Source of the DNA: Methanomicrobiales archaeon
Lineage (GTDB): Archaea; Halobacteriota; Methanomicrobia; Methanomicrobiales; Methanoculleaceae
DNA length: 34,575 nt
Direction: 5' to 3'
NCBI GenBank assembly: GCA_012797575.1
Contig: JAAZOW010000067.1
Span: forward strand, 1 to 34,575
Below are positions 7,272 to 16,289 of this stretch, piece after piece (within the stretch, counting starts at the first letter, position 1; each line of letters begins with the position of its first letter). A program made the position numbers and the translations under genes. Below the pieces are notes generated by a model. That model was given only the letters and a program-made list of their open reading frames with translations. It had not been told where the DNA came from and did no database searches.

Positions 7272-8450
7272 TTAGAGGATATTTAGCCCATTTTCCCGAG
7301 CGATCTTGACAAACGACTCTCCGACGTGCTGACTCTGCTTTGCGGTCAGCCCGAAGGTGTTGAATTTCCAGATCCTGGTGGATCCCGGTATGACCCCCGT
7401 GATCCCCTGCCTCCTCAGTTCGCTTGAGAGGAAGTACCCACGTTTCTTATGCTGTTGTGCCACCGTATCAAAGGAGCCTCGGGTATCTATCCTGGTGAGG
7501 GTGTGCCGGCGCGGATAGTCTGAGAGGACCTTCGTCCCCTCGATGGAGAGGAGGGCATCTGTGACCGCCTGTGAGTGCTCAACCTCGCTCTCCCAGTTCT
7601 TCACCCGCTCCCTGACGTGAGGAAACGAAGCCATCATGCCGACGACGGTGACACCCATGAGGGTGCAGCCCATCATCTCCACCTCCTTTATGCCGAACGT
7701 CCGGCCGGTCACGTCGCCCTTTGCCTTCGTTGTACGGAAGACCTCTTCCGCGTGCTCATCCGTCGCCGCAAGGAGGCCGGATGGTGCCGGGGCCGCCATG
7801 CTCTTGTGGCCTGATCCGACGATGAAATCGGCGCCGAGTGTTCTGCCATCGACCGGCATGATCCCGACCGAGTAGGCACCGTTGACGAGGACCGGGATAT
7901 CATACTGGTGGGCGACCTTCACGATACCGGCGACGTCGTGGACGTTCCCGTACTGGTAATCGACGTGATCGACGAAGAGCAGGGGCGGCGTCCGCGAAAA
8001 TTCCCTGATCACCGTCTCAATCTTTTCAGCGGCGGCATCAGGGGTGATATGGTTCTTTGCATCTTTTGGGATCTCCAGGGGTATACCGCCTGCCGCTTCG
8101 ACTGCCATGAACTCGGTGTAATGGGCAAGTGCTGTGACGATGACAGGGTCGCCCTTCTCGACGTAGGTGCTTGCGACCGCCTGAAACCCCCGACGCGCCC
8201 CGGGGATAACCCGCACCGCATCCATATTCAGCCACGCGGCGAGGTCAGCATGGAATTGTGCGATTGGAGGGTTCTGGATGTAATCGAGCCTGAAGGGTCT
8301 GCGGCAGTTATCGCAGACGGAGTACCCATCACCAAACGATATAGCCGCTTTCATAGCATCGGCAGTGAGTCGCCCGCCCGCCTGGATGGGGTCAATGTTG
8401 ATGTACATCTCCTCTATATCCCGGGCGTCGATACCAACTCCACACTTCAT
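7272..8450 (-). CDS. pscS: O-phosphoseryl-tRNA(Cys):Cys-tRNA synthase (SepCysS)
   Basis: PLP enzyme of 392 residues that converts Sep-tRNA(Cys), made by SepRS, into Cys-tRNA(Cys) with a sulfur donor. This is the main or only cysteine route in many methanogens. Seen: N-terminal GIDARDIEEMYINIDPIQAG, active-site Cys46 and Cys49 in SVCDNC, Cys262 in MMGCTLMG (the three cysteines known to be needed in the Methanocaldococcus enzyme), and the PLP lysine Lys226 in VGSGHKSMAA. The length is normal. The ATG overlaps the stop of the preceding 60-residue gene (ATGA), so translation is coupled. SepRS itself is not in this window. The convergent neighbour thiI and nearby larE also move sulfur. Confidence 0.95.
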   Translation of the reverse strand: MKCGVGIDARDIEEMYINIDPIQAGGRLTADAMKAAISFGDGYSVCDNCRRPFRLDYIQNPPIAQFHADLAAWLNMDAVRVIPGARRGFQAVASTYVEKGDPVIVTALAHYTEFMAVEAAGGIPLEIPKDAKNHITPDAAAEKIETVIREFSRTPPLLFVDHVDYQYGNVHDVAGIVKVAHQYDIPVLVNGAYSVGIMPVDGRTLGADFIVGSGHKSMAAPAPSGLLAATDEHAEEVFRTTKAKGDVTGRTFGIKEVEMMGCTLMGVTVVGMMASFPHVRERVKNWESEVEHSQAVTDALLSIEGTKVLSDYPRRHTLTRIDTRGSFDTVAQQHKKRGYFLSSELRRQGITGVIPGSTRIWKFNTFGLTAKQSQHVGESFVKIARENGLNIL

Positions 8451-8629
8451 CGTATCAGCTCCTCCTCGAGGATTGCGATCTGCCGCTTCACCTTCTTGAT
8501 GTAGGCTGCGGCGCGCTCCTGTTCCCCCTCATCGAGGTCATGCCAGGGAGCTGTTGTGCGCAGCAGGAACCTGAGGTCAGAGAGGATGAAGAGCGCCTGA
8601 AAAACTGCATCTACGGCTCTCTTTGACAT
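8447..8629 (-). CDS. 60-residue protein coupled to SepCysS, unknown function
   Basis: Small charged, helix-rich protein with start MSKRAVDAVFQALFIL and end KKVKRQIAILEEELIR. The C-terminal 20 residues could form a coiled coil. The ATG at 8629 is preceded by GGTGAT in the leader and lies about 30 bases after a TATATT element. A longer frame to 8728 has no good start. The stop overlaps the ATG of pscS, a strong sign of a real gene expressed with it. I do not recognise the family. The methanogen factor SepCysE, which tethers SepRS to SepCysS, is much longer, but a short helical partner in the same operon is a testable parallel. Confidence 0.75.
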   Translation of the reverse strand: MSKRAVDAVFQALFILSDLRFLLRTTAPWHDLDEGEQERAAAYIKKVKRQIAILEEELIR

Positions 8630-8644
8630 GCGATCACCATACAA

Positions 8645-8660
8645 ATATCTCCTGAGATAT
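8645..8660. promoter_or_regulatory. Perfect inverted repeat over the pscS-operon promoter
   Basis: ATATCTC (8645-8651) and GAGATAT (8654-8660) are exact complements two bases apart. The right arm merges with the minus-strand TATA-like element (TATATT, 8657-8663) before the 60-residue gene, so a dimeric repressor binding here would block TBP. It also lies in the divergent region shared with mre11. Confidence 0.5.
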
Positions 8661-8760
8661 ATTAGTTTAGACGCATTATGAACACCGCCCCCGGTGCCAG
8701 ATACTTTCTTGCCGCACGGATCAGGCATTTATGTCTTGGGAACACGGAGATCAACTGAGC

Positions 8761-9915
8761 ATGGATATCGTTCATGTAGCAGATACACACCTAGGATTAT
8801 CGGCGTTTAACCGGGTCGATCCGGAGACCGGAATGAACCTGCGCGAGCACCTCATCTACAATAATTTCCTTGCCGCAATCGACCGGATCATCGGGATGCG
8901 CCCGGATGCCCTCGTCCATGCGGGAGACCTCTTCCACCAAGTCAAACCAAAGACTCGCGCTTACACAACAGCGCTTGACGCCCTCTGCCGCCTGCAGGAT
9001 GCGGGGATCCCCGTGATCGTGATCGCAGGGAACCACAGTATGGCAAAGACCCGCTACACAGCTTCCCCGTTCGAGGTCCTCGAACGAGGGGGTTATCGCG
9101 CAGGCGACTTCTACGTCGCCCACCACAACCGCTACCGGCGGGTCGAGCTCGACGATGCCGTCTTTCACCTGATACCGAATATGCTCCTGCCTGGTGACTA
9201 CCGGGCGGCGTTCGAGGAGATCGAGTTCTCAGGGGATACAAACGTGCTCGTCACCCATGGCCTTGCAAGCGCGTTGAAGGATAAACGCCTCCACACCGTC
9301 GCTGAGCACGAGTTGGATGCGACTATCATGTCAGATCGGTTCGACTACATCGCGCTCGGCCACTACCACGGCCAGGTGCAGGTCGCAGACAACGCCTGGT
9401 ACAGCGGGTCGCTTGAATACTGCAACTACGGAGAGATCGGGGATACCAAAGGGGGGCTTGCTGTAGATCTTGCAACCGGGAGGGTCAATCCTCTCGACCT
9501 CCCCCACACCCCCATGATCGGTCTTGGGCGGATCAACTGCGACGGGCTCTCAGCCCGGGAGGTCGTGGACGAAGCCCTTGCGGTGATCGAGGATGCCGGA
9601 GAGACGATCTTCCAGGCGATCTGTCAGATCACGCTCGATGGGATACGCCGCGAGACCCTCAGGGCGCTCGATCGGAAAGCATTCGTCGATGCCCGGAACA
9701 GGATGCTCGACCTCAGACTTCGGGTGATTCCAGTCGATGACACCATCCAGATATTCCAGGAGGAATCTCTCGCCGGCCTGGATTATATCGCTGAATTTGA
9801 GCGTTTCGTTGAGAAGGAACACCTTGCCCCTGGTGATGAGGAGTTTGTGAGGAAGACGGGGACCAGGGTGCTTCGTTCGGTCATAACAGGTCGCAGGGAG
9901 AGAGAATGCTGCTGA
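8761..9915 (+). CDS. mre11: DNA double-strand-break repair nuclease Mre11
   Basis: Mn-dependent phosphoesterase of 384 residues, the nuclease of the Mre11-Rad50 complex that trims DNA ends before homologous recombination. Metal-binding motifs are intact: ADTHLG (Asp8, His10), GDLFH (Asp56), AGNHS (Asn91, catalytic His92), VTHG and the late GHYHGQ. The C-terminal capping region and Rad50-binding tail follow. The start at 8761 has GGAGATC ten bases before it; the ATG at 8731 would add ten residues and is less likely. It overlaps rad50 by ten bases and opens the mre11-rad50-nurA-herA operon, the standard archaeal resection set. Confidence 0.95.
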   Translation: MDIVHVADTHLGLSAFNRVDPETGMNLREHLIYNNFLAAIDRIIGMRPDALVHAGDLFHQVKPKTRAYTTALDALCRLQDAGIPVIVIAGNHSMAKTRYTASPFEVLERGGYRAGDFYVAHHNRYRRVELDDAVFHLIPNMLLPGDYRAAFEEIEFSGDTNVLVTHGLASALKDKRLHTVAEHELDATIMSDRFDYIALGHYHGQVQVADNAWYSGSLEYCNYGEIGDTKGGLAVDLATGRVNPLDLPHTPMIGLGRINCDGLSAREVVDEALAVIEDAGETIFQAICQITLDGIRRETLRALDRKAFVDARNRMLDLRLRVIPVDDTIQIFQEESLAGLDYIAEFERFVEKEHLAPGDEEFVRKTGTRVLRSVITGRRERECC

Positions 9916-12900
9916 ATAGGCTCGTGATGCGCAACTTCAAGCGGTTTCGGAATCAGGAGATCCTCTTCCAGGACGGCATCACCGGGATCGTAGGAAACAA
10001 CGGGACCGGCAAGAGCAGTATCGTCACCGCAATCCTCTTTGCCCTCTACGGGCTCCAGGGGACGGGGATTGATGGGGATCATATCGTCAGTTCGCTCGCC
10101 GGACCGCAGGACGTCTGCGAGGTACGCCTGGACTTCCTGGCCGGCAACAACGAGTATACTGTCATCCGCAAATTCAAGCGCCGCCCTTCCTCAACCCTCC
10201 ACGAGGCAACACTCTACATGAACCAGAGGCTCCTTGCAAGCAGCGTCCAGAAGGTAGGGCAGGAGATGCAACGGATCGTCGGCATGGGCCCGGGTGACCT
10301 CCGAAACACCATCTACGCCGGGCAGAAGGAGCTTCTCACCCTGATCGAGAGCAGGGCTGGGTCCCGGAAGGACTGGTTCATGCAGGTGCTGGGCATCGAC
10401 TACATCAAGAGGGACAGCATGGAAGTGCTCAAAGAGATCATCGACGCCCGGGACGGGAGCTATCGGGAGATCTCTGGAAGACTCCAGGAGCTGGACGCAG
10501 ATGGTGTTCGCGCCCGCATCCGGGCGTTCAAGGACAACCTCGCCGATGCAGAGGAGGAGGGGAGGAGGATCGCGGTCGCGGAGAAGAGTGCCAGAGAGGC
10601 GCTCGAGCGGGCCCGGAAGGAGCGAGATCGCCTGCTCCTGGTGCGTGATCGCTATCTGAGCCTCACAAAGGGAGAGGAAGCCTTGATCGCCGAGATCGGG
10701 CGACTCCGCGATGAGTGCCGGGAGGGCGAGGCGGAGATCGCAGAGCGCATGAGGCTGCAGGATGACCTCGATGCCCTCACTCCCATCGCCGATCGCTGCG
10801 AGACCCTGAAGGCGGCGGTCATGGCGATCTCCGACGAGAAAGCCCAGGCCGATCGCCTGGTCCTCGAAGCAGAGACCGCGATGGAGCAGGTGCGTGAGTA
10901 TGGTAAACGTCGTGCGAAGGTCGAAGCCGAACTTGCCGCACTTGCGGAGGACGAGGAGACCGTCACCAGGCTTTCCCGCGAGGTCGGGGAGTGGCAGGCG
11001 CTCAAGGCGCGCGTTGCAGCACTGAAAGGTCTCCAGCCTGAGTATGAATCCCTCCGCGAAGAACTCGCCCGCATGGATGAGCGATTCGGCCAGACCCGGC
11101 AGCGTGTCGAGGAGAACCGGGCTGATATCGAGGGGGTTGAAGAGAAGGTCCGGCACCTTACGGCGCTCGAGGCCGAGGTCGGCGAGTACGATACCCTCCG
11201 TGCCCGTGACGAGGTCTTTTCCCAGGCTGCCGCGCATGCCAGGGAGATGGAGCGGTGTCTGCAGGAGGTTCGCGCCGCATCGGGCGATCTGGAGCGGCTC
11301 AAGAGCACGATCGCCGGATTTGCCCGGAACCTCACCGGGCTGGACGCTGTAGAGATGGAGATCGAGGAGGCCGGGCGCAGGAGGGATCACCTGACGGCAC
11401 GGATCAGCGCCTGCGCCACGCGCCAGCAGGCGGTCCGCGAGGAGATCCAGAAATTGGCCGAACACCAGACAGAGATCCGCAGGGCAGGCCCGGGGGGATC
11501 CTGCCCGATGTGCCACCAGGGGCTCGGGGAGCGCTACGAAGATCTGCTCGATGATCTCGCTGCGGCCACCGCATCGATGCAGGAGAGGCTTGCGGGCATT
11601 GAGCAGGAGCATACGAGGGCGGCATCCGATCACCGCGATGTCGTCGCCCGGATACAGAGCCTCCTGCAACAGCGTACCACCCTTCAGCACATCAGAGAGC
11701 AGCACGCACTCTATACCTCCCGCTACAGGCAGACTTCCGAGACCGCACGGCGGTGGGAGGCTGAGGCCGGGAAACATCAGGCCGCGATACAGGCGCTCGG
11801 TCTGGCAGAGTATGATCCGGCGGCGCACGATGCCTTGAGGGAGCGGTTCCGCGACCTTGCGGAGAAAAAGGCGAGGGCTGATACCCTCAGGGGTGAGTGC
11901 AGCCGGCTCCCACCCCTCAGGGAGGAGCGGCAGCGGCTCATCGCTGAGGTCGAGGGCTACCTTGCCCGGAAAGAGGAGATCGAGGAAGACCTCGCCCGGC
12001 TCGGATTTGACCCCCAGCTCCTCAAACGCCTGGAAGCCGAAGCCCAGACGCTTGAGGCGTCCTGCCATGCGCACATCGAGGCCCAGGCCAGGCTCTCACG
12101 GAGGCCGGCGCTCGAAGAGGAGCGCAAAGCGATCCTTGAACGACTAGAAGAGCTTCAGGCGAGGCTGCGGGAGATCAGGAGCGAGCAGCAGGGCCTCTCG
12201 TTTGACCAGGATCGGTTTGTGCGCCTCACCGAGGAGTTCCACCGCGCCGAAGAGGCGCATCGGAGGGCGCTCGAGCTCCGCGTCCGCCTCGAAGAGGTCC
12301 CGAGGGTGCGAAGAGCGTTTGAAGCAAAACGAGAGCTCCTCGCAGGCCTGGAGGCCGAGCTCCGCGCTACGAAGATAGCCCTCGCCGATCTCGATTTTGA
12401 TGGGCAGGCGATCGCGGCAGTAGAGGAGAGGCTCGCCGGCCTTGAGCGGGATCTTGCGATAGCGCGGGAACAAAGCTACGCGATCACCGCCCGGATAGGT
12501 AGCCTGAAGGCGGATATCAAAGAGGAGACAGCCAGGCTCTCCCGGGCCGATGACCTTGCCCGGCAGCAGAAGTCGCTCCATGAAGAGATTGGGCGCTTAA
12601 AGTTGACCCGATCTCTCATAAGAGACTACACCGACTACCTCCTGCAGGTGGTCAGAGACAGGATCGAAGAGGAGGCAGGCAGAGTGCTTGCCGAGATCAC
12701 CGATGGACGGTACGGGACGGTGATGCTGGATGACGACTTCACCGTCCTCGTCCACGATATGGGGGATGACTACCCGGCCGACCGGTTCAGCGGCGGAGAA
12801 CAGGACGACATCGCCATCGCCCTCAGGATTGCCCTCTCCCGGTTTCTTGCCGGGGTGAATGAGGTGCACGACTCCACATTCCTCATATTCGATGAGATCT

Positions 12901-13076
12901 TCGGGAGTCAGGATGAGGAGCGGCGGAACAACCTCCTCCGGGCGCTCCGGACCCAGGAGGCTCACTTCCCCCAGATCCTCCTCATCTCTCATATCACCGA
13001 GGTCCAGGACGAGTTCTCAACGACGCTCATGGTCGAGATGGGGGCTGACCACACGAGCACTGTGAGGGAGCTTTGA
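9906..13076 (+). CDS. rad50: DNA double-strand-break repair ATPase Rad50
   Basis: SMC-like ATPase of 1056 residues that clamps and tethers DNA ends and controls Mre11. Order: N-terminal ATPase half with Walker A GNNGTGKSS (residues 30-38), a long coiled coil rich in Glu, Arg and Leu heptads (about 180-530), the zinc hook CPMC (Cys533, Cys536) almost exactly mid-protein, the returning coiled coil, then the C-terminal half with signature SGGEQ (starting Ser962) and Walker B FLIFDEIFG (Asp996, Glu997). All catalytic motifs are intact and the length is ordinary. The ATG overlaps the mre11 stop. nurA begins three bases after its stop. The high GC of the coiled coil gives long spurious frames on the other strand. 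Confidence 0.96.
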   Translation: MLLNRLVMRNFKRFRNQEILFQDGITGIVGNNGTGKSSIVTAILFALYGLQGTGIDGDHIVSSLAGPQDVCEVRLDFLAGNNEYTVIRKFKRRPSSTLHEATLYMNQRLLASSVQKVGQEMQRIVGMGPGDLRNTIYAGQKELLTLIESRAGSRKDWFMQVLGIDYIKRDSMEVLKEIIDARDGSYREISGRLQELDADGVRARIRAFKDNLADAEEEGRRIAVAEKSAREALERARKERDRLLLVRDRYLSLTKGEEALIAEIGRLRDECREGEAEIAERMRLQDDLDALTPIADRCETLKAAVMAISDEKAQADRLVLEAETAMEQVREYGKRRAKVEAELAALAEDEETVTRLSREVGEWQALKARVAALKGLQPEYESLREELARMDERFGQTRQRVEENRADIEGVEEKVRHLTALEAEVGEYDTLRARDEVFSQAAAHAREMERCLQEVRAASGDLERLKSTIAGFARNLTGLDAVEMEIEEAGRRRDHLTARISACATRQQAVREEIQKLAEHQTEIRRAGPGGSCPMCHQGLGERYEDLLDDLAAATASMQERLAGIEQEHTRAASDHRDVVARIQSLLQQRTTLQHIREQHALYTSRYRQTSETARRWEAEAGKHQAAIQALGLAEYDPAAHDALRERFRDLAEKKARADTLRGECSRLPPLREERQRLIAEVEGYLARKEEIEEDLARLGFDPQLLKRLEAEAQTLEASCHAHIEAQARLSRRPALEEERKAILERLEELQARLREIRSEQQGLSFDQDRFVRLTEEFHRAEEAHRRALELRVRLEEVPRVRRAFEAKRELLAGLEAELRATKIALADLDFDGQAIAAVEERLAGLERDLAIAREQSYAITARIGSLKADIKEETARLSRADDLARQQKSLHEEIGRLKLTRSLIRDYTDYLLQVVRDRIEEEAGRVLAEITDGRYGTVMLDDDFTVLVHDMGDDYPADRFSGGEQDDIAIALRIALSRFLAGVNEVHDSTFLIFDEIFGSQDEERRNNLLRALRTQEAHFPQILLISHITEVQDEFSTTLMVEMGADHTSTVREL

Positions 13077-13079
13077 GAG

Positions 13080-14117
13080 ATGGATCAAAAAACCCTCTAC
13101 CAGGACGCGATCCGTCGGGTTGCAGGGAAGATCCGCGAGTGCGCCCCGGAGGATCTCATCGAACGGTTCTCCGCGTGTAGCGGGTTTGATGCAGGGTCTT
13201 ACCGGCACTGCCGCCCGTCGTTTGATGGCGCCGTCTGTGCGGTGGATGGGAGCAACGCCATCATCCTCGACTCAGGCGCCTTTGCCATCGCTGCTGTTCG
13301 CGCGTCGGTGAACGTGTATGCTGGAAGCGCGCGAACCTGCCGCAGGACGACTCCCCTGCAGGTCGTCACCGTCAATCCTGGGGCCGGGAACGAAGACTTC
13401 GACGCACTCTTCCACGAATGCTTCCACCATCCCCCAAAGGCGCCCCTCGACCACGATGATCCGATCCAGAACTCCGCCGTCATACGCGACACCCTCGAGT
13501 ATTGGGCGGCCATGGAGATGGCCGCGGAGCTCGAGACCGGAGATCTCCTTGTGCTCGATGGCACGCTCCAGGTCCGCCACGCAAGCCACGATGAGGTCAT
13601 CGAGAGCCTCTTAAACCTCTGCAATCTCAGGGGGGTGCTCATCGCCGCGGTGACGAAGCGGACAGCGCTCACCTGGGGCGGGGGGCACCCGATCGTCCCG
13701 GCAGCGGAAGGGCTTGCCCGCGACCTAGCCATCCCCGAGCCCTGGTATATCTGCCTATCTGTGGCGGAAGACCTGATCGACCGCCAGAGGACACATCGCT
13801 GGAAACAACGGGGCGGGCAGTACGTCGCGCGGCTACATCCTCGTGCGCAGAGGGCGTTTAAGGTGGAGATCCCGAAATACTACAACCAGGAGATGGTGGA
13901 TCAGGTCTTCTCCGCGCTCGCCCACTTCGCCGACGACGGCAGGGTCACGGGCTACCCCTACCCGCTCCTGGACGCCCACCTCACCACCAGGATCGGGGCC
14001 GATACGGTCGAGCAGATCCGACAGGATATCATCAAGAGTATGGATCTCCTCGGCATGAGCCTCGCCGACTACACCAGCATCTTCGGTGACTACCATGATG
14101 AGTTTGATCGATATTGA
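13080..14117 (+). CDS. nurA: NurA 5'-3' nuclease
   Basis: A 345-residue NurA-domain nuclease, RNase H-like fold, that works with the HerA hexamer to resect DNA ends after Mre11-Rad50. Acidic metal-ligand motifs are visible: AVDGSNAI (Asp56) and LLVLDGTLQ (about 157-165). The C-terminal part carries RTHRWKQRGGQYVARL and ends GDYHDEFDRY. It starts three bases after rad50; the terminal GAGAG of rad50 may act as ribosome binding site. Its last roughly 20 bases overlap the start of herA. Assignment rests on the DGSN motif, size and operon position between rad50 and herA. Confidence 0.9.
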   Translation: MDQKTLYQDAIRRVAGKIRECAPEDLIERFSACSGFDAGSYRHCRPSFDGAVCAVDGSNAIILDSGAFAIAAVRASVNVYAGSARTCRRTTPLQVVTVNPGAGNEDFDALFHECFHHPPKAPLDHDDPIQNSAVIRDTLEYWAAMEMAAELETGDLLVLDGTLQVRHASHDEVIESLLNLCNLRGVLIAAVTKRTALTWGGGHPIVPAAEGLARDLAIPEPWYICLSVAEDLIDRQRTHRWKQRGGQYVARLHPRAQRAFKVEIPKYYNQEMVDQVFSALAHFADDGRVTGYPYPLLDAHLTTRIGADTVEQIRQDIIKSMDLLGMSLADYTSIFGDYHDEFDRY

Positions 14118-15693
14118 TGGAGGCGACGCCTCAAAGTACCGCCTGATCGGTGACCGGGTGCTCAGCTACCGGTTCGCCGTCCCCCACGACGCAGAGCTCT
14201 ACCTTGGAGATCTGCTCAAGATCACCGACAGCACCAAGGGCCTGACGTTCTTTGCGAAGGTGAGCGATCTTATCCACGACTGCAACTTCTCAGACCCCAG
14301 GTGGGATACCCGCCCTCATACCGAGCACTTCTACGGGATCGGGGAGGATGTCTTCATCATCGTCGAGGCGATCCCGCTCGGATTCGTCGGGGAGGATGGC
14401 GGTTTCCGAAAACCTCGGACGATCCCCGCAAAATTCTCACGCGTAGAGATGCCGCAGGCCGGGGATTTTGCGTTTCTGCGACAGGTGATGGGTGAGATTG
14501 AGGTGGGTGTTATGAAGACCGGTCAGGGTGTGCTCAAGGACGTGAGGGTATCCCTCCACGCAACGGTGATGCGGCAACATATGGGCGTTTTTGCCACGAC
14601 CGGCATGGGGAAGAGCAACTTCATGAAGGTCTTCTGCGCCTCGTGTATGCAGGCGCGAAGATTCGGGCTCCTCATCGTGGACCCGCACGGCGAGTACGTG
14701 GCAGGAGGCCGGTCGTCAAGCGGTGCGGCCACCAGCGGGCTCCTGCACTACCGGGCAGGACGGGATGGACTCTCGGTCTTCACCACGCAGTCGGATCGCT
14801 TCAGGAAAAAGTACATGATTGACCGCCTTTACCTGGACTATGACGACTTCAGGGCGCCCGATCTCCTCCTGCTCTACGAGCACTCCCAACCCCAGCGCGA
14901 GGTCGTTGAGATGCTTGAGAGCACACCTGGTTCTGCCGTGATCGACTTCTTCCAGAGCACCGACTTTGCAACCTTCGACGCCGCGGCCTACACCGGCAGG
15001 CACCCAGGGATCGCCAGGGACCTGAGGAACTTCTCGCCGAGCACGCTCTCGGTGATGCAGAGGCGTATCGCAGGCATGCTCACCCGAAGCAGGGGGTTCC
15101 TCCGTGAGAAAGGCTCGTCGATCCCTGATATCATCGCGGCACTCCACGAGAATAAGGTCGTCCTGATCGACATACCAGGCATGAGCGAGCAGAGCGAGCT
15201 CTTTGTCCTCTCGATCATCACCCGTATGATCATGCAGAACCACCAGGGTGAGGATGCCAGGGGCGCGGAGGAGCAGCATCAGGTGCTGATCACCATCGAA
15301 GAGGCGCAGCGGGTGCTCGGGTCAGGTCTCGGGAGCACCCGGACGTTCCGGGAGGCTGCCATGGAGGGGAGGAAGTTCGGTGTAGGGCTCTGTGTCGTCA
15401 CCCAGCAGCCGAAGAACATCGATGCCCGGGTCCTTGCCCAGTTAAACACCTTCGTCGTGATGGGGCTCTCAGACCGCGGAGACCGCGATATCATAGCAAG
15501 CAGCGCAAAACAGGATCTCTCGCGCCTGGATACCGAGATACAGACGCTTGATGCGGGCGAGGCGGTCATAAGCACCCTTGGTATACCGTTCCCCGTGAGC
15601 ACGAGGATCCATCTCTTCGAGGAGTATATCCAGGACCTCGATAGAAGGCCAACCTCAAGGCCGATAGAAGAGGGGCTTGACACATCGTTCTAA
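14095..15693 (+). CDS. herA: HerA hexameric DNA translocase
   Basis: FtsK/HerA-type ATPase of about 532 residues that forms a hexamer and feeds DNA to NurA. Order: N-terminal HAS beta-barrel (about 1-110), Walker A TTGMGKSN (Lys173), a helical insertion (about 240-340), Walker B ending LITIEEAQRVL, then GRKFGVGLCVVTQQP, the sensor-like NTFVVMGLSDRGDRD and the C-terminal brace. Two consecutive ATGs (14095, 14098) follow GGTGAC; a GTG at 14086 inside that motif is unlikely. It is the last gene of the resection operon and faces the membrane OB-fold gene across an 80-base gap holding the palindrome TTTGGCGCCAAA (15751-15762). Confidence 0.93.
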   Translation: MMSLIDIDGGDASKYRLIGDRVLSYRFAVPHDAELYLGDLLKITDSTKGLTFFAKVSDLIHDCNFSDPRWDTRPHTEHFYGIGEDVFIIVEAIPLGFVGEDGGFRKPRTIPAKFSRVEMPQAGDFAFLRQVMGEIEVGVMKTGQGVLKDVRVSLHATVMRQHMGVFATTGMGKSNFMKVFCASCMQARRFGLLIVDPHGEYVAGGRSSSGAATSGLLHYRAGRDGLSVFTTQSDRFRKKYMIDRLYLDYDDFRAPDLLLLYEHSQPQREVVEMLESTPGSAVIDFFQSTDFATFDAAAYTGRHPGIARDLRNFSPSTLSVMQRRIAGMLTRSRGFLREKGSSIPDIIAALHENKVVLIDIPGMSEQSELFVLSIITRMIMQNHQGEDARGAEEQHQVLITIEEAQRVLGSGLGSTRTFREAAMEGRKFGVGLCVVTQQPKNIDARVLAQLNTFVVMGLSDRGDRDIIASSAKQDLSRLDTEIQTLDAGEAVISTLGIPFPVSTRIHLFEEYIQDLDRRPTSRPIEEGLDTSF

Positions 15694-15773
15694 TTGAGAG
15701 ATGGTGACAGGATCTCAACTGTCCCGGTCAACCGTCTCTTCACTGAACACTTTGGCGCCAAAAGGCGTCAGGA

Positions 15774-16277
15774 TTACTGAACTTTCTCGATCTTCCGGAT
15801 GGAGACGCAGTTGATGACAGCATCTCCAGTCATGATATAGCGTTTGACGACGGTCCCGAGAACCTCGACCACATCCCCTTCCTGCACATCTCCCGCCGGT
15901 GAGGTGAACATCTTGACCGATATCTCTCCCGTCCGGTCGGCGACGAGGTACTGTGGCCGGTTGAGGAACTGAAAGTAGACCCGCTCGACGACGCCCTTGA
16001 CACGCACCGGCTTGCCGAGCATGTTCAGGTTGATCGCGCGAATACGGGTGGTTTTTGCTTCTGCTTCGTACACTGGCACCAATGACGCATACTGCTTCTG
16101 GCTCATGTAGTTGAGCGCTGCTGGTATGAGGATCAGCATGACAGCCGCTGGAACCGCCCAGATCAGTGAGCGTACATCCCCGGTAGCGAAGACGTACACG
16201 CCGATCAGGGCCATAAAAAAGAGGAAGACGGCCAGTGCAACTGGCGTCACCCTCACTCTAATATCTCCGATCTGCAT
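15774..16277 (-). CDS. Membrane-anchored OB-fold protein
   Basis: A 167-residue protein with two hydrophobic helices (about 10-31 and 38-57), a short linker, then an OB-fold-like beta domain: PVRVKGVVERVYFQF, QYLVADRTGEISVKMF and GDVVEVLGTVVKRY are typical of single-stranded nucleic-acid-binding or NfeD-like OB folds. It starts 12 bases after the transporter stop, so it is probably cotranscribed with it. Its function is unknown. The tail faces the cytoplasm or the exterior depending on topology, which I cannot decide. Automated annotation often calls such proteins nucleotide-binding, which is only a fold statement. Confidence 0.8.
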   Translation of the reverse strand: MQIGDIRVRVTPVALAVFLFFMALIGVYVFATGDVRSLIWAVPAAVMLILIPAALNYMSQKQYASLVPVYEAEAKTTRIRAINLNMLGKPVRVKGVVERVYFQFLNRPQYLVADRTGEISVKMFTSPAGDVQEGDVVEVLGTVVKRYIMTGDAVINCVSIRKIEKVQ

Positions 16278-16289
16278 CGCTTATCAGGT

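Noticed and set aside
8630..8728. 93-residue version of the small gene before pscS
   Set aside because: The extra N-terminus crosses the promoter-like AT element and lacks a ribosome binding site; the ATG at 8629 has one.
10191..12074. A 627-codon open frame on the minus strand opposite rad50
   Set aside because: It lies wholly antisense to a motif-complete rad50. High GC and coiled-coil codon bias produce such shadows; no known motif, start signal or promoter.
15751..15762. Palindrome TTTGGCGCCAAA between herA and the OB-fold gene
   Set aside because: A perfect 12-base palindrome, but with no loop and no T-run it is not a convincing terminator, and its place between convergent 3' ends argues against an operator.
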